In this document: piece by piece, positions 57,696-64,000 of the stretch
How the letters are laid out: each line of letters opens with the position of its first letter
How positions within the stretch are numbered: the first letter of the stretch is position 1
NCBI GenBank assembly: GCA_037043015.1
Contig: CM073330.1
Location: forward strand, 3,311,263-3,375,262
DNA: 64,000 nucleotides
Source of the DNA: Bryum argenteum
Taxonomy: Eukaryota; Streptophyta; Bryopsida; Bryales; Bryaceae
Direction of reading: 5' to 3'
Notes under the pieces: model-generated
What the model was told of the DNA's origin: nothing
Seen by the model: only the letters and a program-made list of their open reading frames with translations
Databases searched by the model: none
Program-made: the position numbers and the translations under genes

Positions 57696-59305
57696 AGCAT
57701 TTCGCAGCTGTATATTAGGGGAGGGAGTCGAATGTAAAGAGTAATGTTATATTTACATTTTCATCTGCATCGGATTTATGTATGTAGATACTGCATATGT
57801 TTCTTTCTACTAAGTTAGGCTGTCTAACTTCATCATCTGCTCTCCTCGACTATATTAAATGCTACAAATAAATCAGAACTTTCTCAAGACTAGTTCAGTA
57901 CTTCTCTATAGTATGATTTCTGTTGTTGCTTGTATTTGACGCATTCAAAGTTATAACATAGAAAATGGTGCCATCATCTCTTAGTGATGCATATTCTGTA
58001 CAAATGAAACGCAAAATTTCTGTTGTAATAAGGGCTGATTTGAATATAAGTAGGTAGGGGGCCAAAATGAGGATTGCACTCCGAACAGTAAGGAAAACCA
58101 CATATCCAATGGCTGCGCAGCGCGAATTAAAATTTTGAGGTTATGACATGGCAAGTTACTATTCGCCGGAAAAATTTCTAATCTGGGAATCATGTGACGT
58201 CAAAAGAGCTACACGTGCCACTTATCTTTGAACTACCCTCCAATAGATTGTTTTATCTAAGGTAAAGTTCCAGGGTAATAAATCAAAACTACAATTACTG
58301 TAGTCATAACTTAAAAGTGAAAATGGAAATTACTATCAAGGGTGAACTCCGAAAATAGAATTACATGTTCAGTCGACTTAATGTATGGTAAGAATAATTT
58401 TTTTACGACCCCAGGACTACCGCAACAGTAACGTTAAAACAACACTCCATGGGAACGCGCTGATCAAGGGAACATAACGTTCCCATTCCAAATACCGTCC
58501 GTAGCTCCACCTACACCCCAACGTAGTGAAATTTTTAATTACGTCTACCTACAACTTCAACTACGTTTTCGGGACGCCGTCTCCGATTTTTTACAGACCA
58601 AATAGCTACGATTTTGGCGTAGTTCACACTGCAACATTCTAGCAGTGTTAGCCGGGTAGTACTCGGTCCGCGAGGGGTCCTCCAAGTATTGTCCGGGTCT
58701 TGTAGCGACCGGGCTGGCATGGAGAGGCCGGACCCTGCCTTAGAGCCCGGGAGCAAAAGCAAAAAAATAAAATTGAAAAAGTAGTGCTACCCTACCCTTC
58801 CCACTGAGCTTAACGATGCTCCCGGGTGGGCAGGTTCCTGGCCAAGCTAACCTTACCCGGTCATTACTCGGGTAGGCCAGTATATGGGCTTTTATTTCCT
58901 CTAATTAGCTACTCCTAACCACTATCCGTACTTTCTCGGGGCAAAAACGAAAAAATGAGGTTTGACAATGGCCTTCGTCAAGTGTATCGTGGTTGCCCTG
59001 TTGCCTTTATTGCTCCCGCCTTGGTCGCAGTGGTTGCCCTGTAACGTCAGTCGGGTAACAGTAGTATTTAGCCAAGAGGGGTTGGTAGTCCTACTTCATT
59101 CTCGCTATGTCTCTTGGGCATATCATTCTTAGAGGTAGCTTGAATATACATTTTGTTCATGCCAACCTCACTAGGGTTTGCTCTTCTTATTTATTTTAAG
59201 GTTGATAAGTCTAAAGTAGTTTTGAGAATGATAACGTATCTTGTATATAATTATAAACATAAATGTTGTTCACAGTTGATGTATAGTTAGTGAGTAAGTT
59301 ATTAT

Positions 59306-59470
59306 AGTGGTACCTGGATAAGATCAACCTTGTTAAGATCAACGTTTAGTTAAGAACGTTGTCTCTGTCCCTTTATTATGCAAAAAAACATTGTTTCGTT
59401 ATGGTCAACGCTTGGATAAGATCAACGTATTTGTCTGTCCAAAAATGTTTCTCTAATCCAAGCACCACTA
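59306..59470. mobile_element. TA-flanked MITE, 165 bp (right copy, inverted)
   Basis: An inverted copy of 29,007-29,172 with ends TAGTGGTACCTGGATAAGAT and TAGTGGTGCTTGGATTAGAG. TA lies at 59,304-59,305 and 59,471-59,472. Inner words such as TCCCTTTATTATGCA match the left copy read backwards. Confidence 0.85.
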
Positions 59471-59563
59471 TAGTATGTACCTTCTATGAAAAGAACTTTG
59501 TCTAACCTCATTGAAAGATTATGATGTGTTATATTTGTTATTATGGTAGATAAGTTCTTGTAT

Positions 59564-59635
59564 TTTATTATTATTTTATTTTATTTTATTTTATTTTATT
59601 TTATTTTATTTTATTTATTTATTATTTTATTTTTT
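59564..59635. repeat. (TTTTA)n microsatellite
   Basis: About 12 copies of TTTTA with small slips at both ends. Confidence 0.9.
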
Positions 59636-59639
59636 TTAA

Positions 59640-60590
59640 TTTTTTGGTCCATATTTTTATAATTGGTGCCAATAAAGTAATAAGAATGTCTATGTTTGCT
59701 AAAGGAAAAGGAAAAATATGTTGTCTTGAAAACCGGGTAGCCTCCAAATAAGTACTTAATTCGTAATGATCGCAAGGTGAATTAGTGGGGTGCTCTTGGA
59801 ATGGCGGGTGATTGGTATAAAGAAAAGGAAGGCTATGAAAATACAAAGTGTTGTCCATTGCAACACAACCAAATTTGCACATTAATTTTGTGAATGCCTT
59901 CATCAGAACGAGATCATAACTCTTCAAAATTAGAGAATGTTATTTCAATAAGGTGGTGGAATTATGAGGTTCGCTTGACTTCGAGAACATACTTATCATA
60001 AGCATGTTCTTCATTTGTTTCTTCTCAATCTTCTCATGTAATCTCAATGATATATTCAATGTTTCAATGAGTTTGTTATGTTATCTTCTTCTACTTGAGC
60101 TCAGCTTTTGAATAAACCATCGCATTGTTATACCACAACAGTGTACCTTACGATAACTTGTACGCGAGTGCAGCTTAATGAGAGGTCTCGAGGCTGGAAG
60201 TAAGTAGAGTAGGTGCGAGGAGGTGCCAGGAGGTCAGAGACAAGCATGTGAGCTGCCAAGCATGAGTTACGAAAGCGAGTGGGAAACTAGAAGGCATGGA
60301 GGTGGAGAGCGTGGAAGAGAGGCTTGGAAGACGTAACCCTCAGTGGCAAGAAGGGGATTATACAGGCTGGCTTGGCAAGCCGGCAGGAGCTCTACGTACA
60401 GGCGAGCACGGAGGAATCTCCGTTTGTAACCCCCTTAATTTCAAACTGAAACACCCGCCAAAACATTTGAAATCCTAGAGAAGTATTCGAACTGGATGAA
60501 ATTATCCAAATCCGATGAATGAAATCCAAATCTGATCGATGAAATCACTTGTCCGAGGGGATTACTCTGTGTAACGTAATGGAAGAGGAA
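59640..60590. other. Non-coding stretch
   Basis: No gene recognised. The part 60,000-60,150 has a poly-pyrimidine and CAATGATATATTCAATG composition like the downstream end of some LTRs, but without a partner I do not call it. Confidence 0.45.
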
Positions 60591-60596
60591 GGCTAC

Positions 60597-63500
60597 CACT
60601 ACTAGAATACGGCCCTGGTAGCTACATTTTTCCCGCTACGTTTTCGGTTTTCGCTACGTTACGGAAATTTCAGACTACGTTTCGTAAGATGTCAACTTCC
60701 CTGTCTCCGGAGCTACGATCGCACTACGTTCTATGGGAACGGCTCTGTATTTGGGGTACGCGAAGTTCCCTCGCACGCGATGTCCTTTGTATGCGGTTTT
60801 TTGACTCTGTCGTAAATCCTGTCAGTTACTGTAACTACACGTGTCCAACGAATAGGAGGGGTTCCGATTGAGTTGGTGCTATTTTTTGGCATTGTCTACC
60901 TAGGTAGATTGTCTATGTTAAATACATACTCAAATGGAAATCACGTGTGATGGTCAATTTCAAGCCGAAATTTTAGAATACTTAAAAGTAAAAGGTCACG
61001 TACTGTGTGGATTTGATGGTAACTTAGTATCTTAACTATTAAATTAAATATTCGTAAGGATAGGTAAATGATATTCCTGGGTTTGGAATTGTTCCTAGTT
61101 GATTGAAATTCACTTATGAAGAGGACATATGGAAACACATAAACCATGAAGTTGTATTGTGAACTTATATTTACAGTAGCATAAGTTTCCCATTAATATT
61201 TCACCACGTTTGTATCGTAATGGAATAACAGTTACGATAAAAAAACGAGGTTGCAAATCTGTTCCGTACGTACGGACATTGTCTAAGATAAAAATTTCTA
61301 CTTGTACTATATCAGTTACTGGAATTCATACTTGCATTGGAATTGGTTTATATTCCGTAAGTCCCACATTATCAACTTCATCCAGCGGGTACGGTTTATG
61401 CTGAACGTATGACTTTGTCTTATGGAGTGGCTGCGATTGCACTCCTATGAAATTACTCAGAATACTGGAAATTGTTAGTTCTCCATACAACCTGTAACAT
61501 CACTCACATGGATAGATAGACATGCAACGGAACAGGAGGCGGAAATACGAAATCCGGTTGTTTTCATAATATCAGAAAAAACTAAGATGATGCGTTGAGA
61601 AATTATAAGATTGTGTTACAAGCGAATGACGTGCTGAAAAGAGCCGCATCCGTAATCTATTCGGTGTGTGACTTGAATAAAATTTGGAAAATACTCGTGA
61701 TTCCCTGCCCATCCTTCAGCAGAACCGTAGAGTAAGCCTCATCACAACCTCGTCTGTACGGAGTGAGAGGAAATCTAAATTATTACATCTCATGGAAGAC
61801 AATAGACTACTTTGAGTTGGAGGTGCTTACTCAACATTCTACCCTACTCCAATGACCGAGCAAAAACTTGGAACCTGCCTGGAGCTTTCTTAAATCTCCA
61901 TGGACCAACCTTGTTATACTTTGACATTTGATGGCGGTCCATGAGCTCTGTACAATCTATGAAAGCGCACCAGAACTTGGACACTAACCGCATTTTCAAC
62001 ATGGTCTGTACCTGGCTGACATGATTTCCCTCTCGTATCCTTGGCACACTTCTTCGGCAACTATGACGTTGGGGATTCCTGAAACGAGTTCCATGCCTTC
62101 GAATCCATCTTCAGGTACAAAGTCAACCTCTCCATTAGCTCACTTCAGTGTAAGCTCCATGCTGAAGGTCTTGCTGCCACCATGGATTTGGAATTCCGTG
62201 CCCAACTGAGGGATTGTGTTTCTGTACATAGCTGCGGACCTTCGTTGACCCGATTTCTGATGTGGCGCCATATTTCGATACTGTGGTCTCCCTATACGAC
62301 ACATAAGCTTCTAAAAACCTTCTTTGCAAACATGAATCGAAAATACTCTCTACACAGATAATACACATTTCAAGAGAATGCCAGGTTCTGTATACTGCCA
62401 ATTGTGAGAGCCATCAACAGTGATGAGATTTCTGAAGCCCATGAGACACTGACTTCGTCTGGTTCTCCCTGCGTTTCAGCGCATGAACGAGTAAACTGTG
62501 AATGCGTGTGAAGCAAATAGTCCTATCCAGATGGTATCAGAAGCTTACCTTGAAATGTCAATTCTTACGTTGACGATACAGTTTCCAGCAATCCCACTGC
62601 TCGCTTTGCAAACCTCTCCGCCGTACCTCAAATCGAAATCATGCGCCGTTTTCTTCATTGAAACAGCCATCACCGTCGTGAGGCTGTATAGCCACTCAAC
62701 TACTTTCCTTGGTAACAAAACATTTACGTGATATGTTAAATTGACTAAAGGCACCATAGTTACGAAGTAAATATCCGGAATTGCTGTTTTAAGCTTACGA
62801 CATCCTTCGTAGCATGATCTCCATTAAGGGATGCACCTTGCAGATTACGTACCTGCCAGGCTTTTCGGCAACTTCACGAGGTTGCATTCACGGTGATTAG
62901 CCACATCTACTCTATCGCGCCTTCGTTGCCGACAAACAGGCCCTTCCAAGGGATATTGCTGCCACCATAGCTGAAATATTCGGACTTTCAGCCGGTTAGT
63001 CCTCAATATTCGCACCCTTCCTGTACAGGACAATATGCACGTTAAATATTTCCCACACACTATTCGATTCTGCCAGAAGTTACTTTCTGGTTTACATCCT
63101 TCTACCCGACCGGAGGCATGATCTGCACTTCCAAGACGAGGCAGCGCTGTATCATTTTCCATTTCTCCATCACTTTCAATGTCCAGTAACTCATTTTCGC
63201 TGGCAAATTGCTCAAAGTCTCCCGGATCCTCCAACAAGGCTATAGGTGTATCGTCTGGATCGGAGTAATAGTCGTCCGCTATCAGGTCCAGAGGTACGTC
63301 ATTGTTGTCGTCAACATCTTCCTCGATTCCCACTCCTTCGCCGGCATCATCATCCGCCTCAACAGATAGTAATTCGGATAATGTTGCATTTCGAGCATTC
63401 AATTTGGCACCTCCTTCGCAAGTGATCTCTGGTCGTATACTGCCGTCAGTAGGCAAAGGGATTACGGGTTCGAGTTCTGATGCAGCAGCCTGAGTTTGTG

Positions 63501-64000
63501 GTCTTTTGTATACTACAAGATTTGCCCGAGGTTTCACCTTAATGGCTAATTTCCAGCCCTTATTCATAGGATCATCCACATAAAACAACTGACTGACATC
63601 CTTAGGAAAAATGAAGGGGTCATCCTCCACCCCTGATGCCCTTATAAATTCGCCTGCCTTAACGCGATTGAAACCACATTCATCCTCTAATACCGTGGCA
63701 TTTGAACCATGCTGCCTAATCACGGAATCCCAAAATTGACACCTGAACAGCACGGTTTCGAAGCTATCAAAATTCAACCTAACAATGTTGTCTATGTAGC
63801 CATAGAACTCTATTTTCTCTCCTCCTATTTCTTACAGTACTGAAATCCCACTGTCAAAAGTAGTTTTCTTGTTCAAATCCCTCGCCATAATGCGAAAGTG
63901 ACTTCCATACGCCCAGCACATACTTTAGAAATGGCCCTTGTCTCCTGGCCCAAGAATAATATCTAGGACCATTTGGGACACCACCTTCTTAGAAGATATG
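60597..64000. mobile_element. CACTA transposon 2, runs past the window
   Basis: The left end is CACTACTAGAATACGGCCCT, preceded by TAC (60,594-60,596), which should reappear at the far end. Subterminal GCTACGTTTTCGG, CTACGTTTCG and ATGGGAACGG words match those of CACTA 1, so both are one family. A minus-strand TNP2-type gene occupies 62-64 kb and reads toward this end. The other terminus is outside the window. Confidence 0.85.
62150..63837 (-). CDS. TNP2-type CACTA protein with DUF4216 domain, C-terminal part
   Basis: The frame enters at about 63,837 and reads KIEFYGYIDNIVRLNFDSFE, then the DUF4216 domain: TVLFRCQFWDS, CGFNRVKAGEF, DDPFIFPKDVSQLFYVDDP, KGWKLAIKVKPR. This is the domain that follows the catalytic region in plant TNP2 proteins. 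A strongly acidic stretch follows (EADDDAGEGVGIEEDVDDNN). Splice sites are clear: donor at 62,853 (CTGGCAG|GTACGT), acceptor at 62,784, second exon 62,783-62,549 ending TTTCAAG|GTAAGC, and a likely third exon from 62,387 (THSLEM-like frame, RTWHSLEMCIICVESIF). Phases agree across the first two joins. A further open stretch (NGEVDFVPEDGFEGMELVSG) lies near 62,030-62,130. The part upstream of the domain (VPNGPRYYSWARRQGPFL) lies near 63,900-64,000. I cannot name the exons after the acidic stretch. No break is seen in the DUF4216 part. Confidence 0.65.

Larger units (their letters stand above)
55520..58647. mobile_element. CACTA transposon 1, 3,128 bp
   Basis: It begins CACTACTAGAATGCTCCACT and ends with the complement of CACTGCTAGAATGTTGCAGT; GYGAACTACG follows at both ends. 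An identical TTA flanks it (55,517-55,519 and 58,648-58,650), as expected for CACTA (En/Spm) elements. Subterminal zones hold several CTACGTTT/GCTACG words in both directions, probably transposase sites. It sits inside the LTR-type element. It is much too short for a full TNP2 gene, and only one exon of that kind was seen, so it is a deletion derivative. Ends match CACTA 2 at 60,597. Confidence 0.92.
29750..59065 (-). mobile_element. LTR-type element, broken and split by two DNA transposons
   Basis: Outer parts at about 29.75-33.57, 54.53-55.52 and 58.65-59.07 kb share a distinctive CCCGG-rich composition. The two ends carry similar sequence in the same direction (TATTGCCTCCGCCTTGGTCA at about 29,882 and a related copy at about 59,007). 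I take these to be parts of LTRs, though the exact edges and target duplication were not found. Minus-strand coding parts are a gag-like N-terminal region (about 54.5-55.08 kb) and a long Pro/Glu-rich, coiled-coil region (about 31.1-33.54 kb) of the kind often listed as a plant transposon protein. No protease, reverse transcriptase or integrase was seen, so it is probably non-autonomous. It is a fossil: interrupted by a giant hAT (33,567-54,525) and a CACTA element (55,520-58,647), plus perhaps one or two smaller breaks. Confidence 0.5.

Noticed and set aside
60000-60200. Possible end of another LTR.
   Set aside because: Composition only; no partner copy, TG..CA pair or target duplication was found.

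Overview
This window looks like nuclear DNA of a land plant. It holds plant secondary-product glycosyltransferases with a complete PSPG box, a plant-type F-box/beta-propeller protein, introns with GT..AG borders, a nuclear-type tRNA-Leu, Stowaway MITEs, and CACTA and hAT transposons. The mix of families (DUF7869-like and DUF4216-type transposase proteins in a repeat-rich setting) would suit a bryophyte, lycophyte or fern, but I cannot fix the species. Only about 4 kb is ordinary host coding sequence; most of the rest is mobile DNA in several layers.

Layout. 1-3.9 kb is AT-rich DNA with a MITE flanked by TTAA. 3.6-8.3 kb is a broken DUF7869-like transposase-type gene. Its first intron holds about 24 regularly spaced GC-rich palindromes, and its conserved core is interrupted by a solo LTR with a perfect 5-bp target duplication. 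8.3-15.4 kb is mostly featureless, with a decayed coiled-coil gene near 13 kb. 15.4-20.8 kb carries two tandem UDP-glycosyltransferase genes on the minus strand, each with one intron at the same place just after the PSPG box. 20.9-27 kb holds MITEs, a (TA)n tract, a tRNA-Leu(CAA) and a 28-bp tandem repeat. 27.0-28.3 kb is the F-box gene.

From about 29.75 to 59.07 kb lies a nest. An LTR-type, apparently non-autonomous element is split by two DNA transposons. The first, 33,567-54,525, is the main discovery: a giant hAT element of 20,959 bp with 22-bp terminal inverted repeats (CAGGGTTGTCTT...) and a perfect 8-bp target duplication CTTTGCGC. It carries a decayed hAT transposase, a protein-kinase-like gene, four diverged copies of a gene family I do not recognise (a conserved WCHI...RCIEVW...EVxYxxAQMxYAE domain plus a coiled coil) and one further acidic ORF. 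Eight clusters of an imperfect palindrome, GGACCGGCGGTCGCC, lie just inside both ends and next to most gene starts, often beside TATA boxes. A 153-bp MITE at 25.9 kb has almost the same terminal sequence and its own perfect 8-bp duplication, so it is probably a small relative. The second insertion, 55,520-58,647, is a CACTA element (TSD TTA) with a few exons left.

After the nest, a second CACTA element of the same family starts at 60,597 and runs off the window. It carries a minus-strand TNP2-type gene with a DUF4216 domain. All element boundaries were read by eye from the sequence; family names rest on motif recall, not on a database search.
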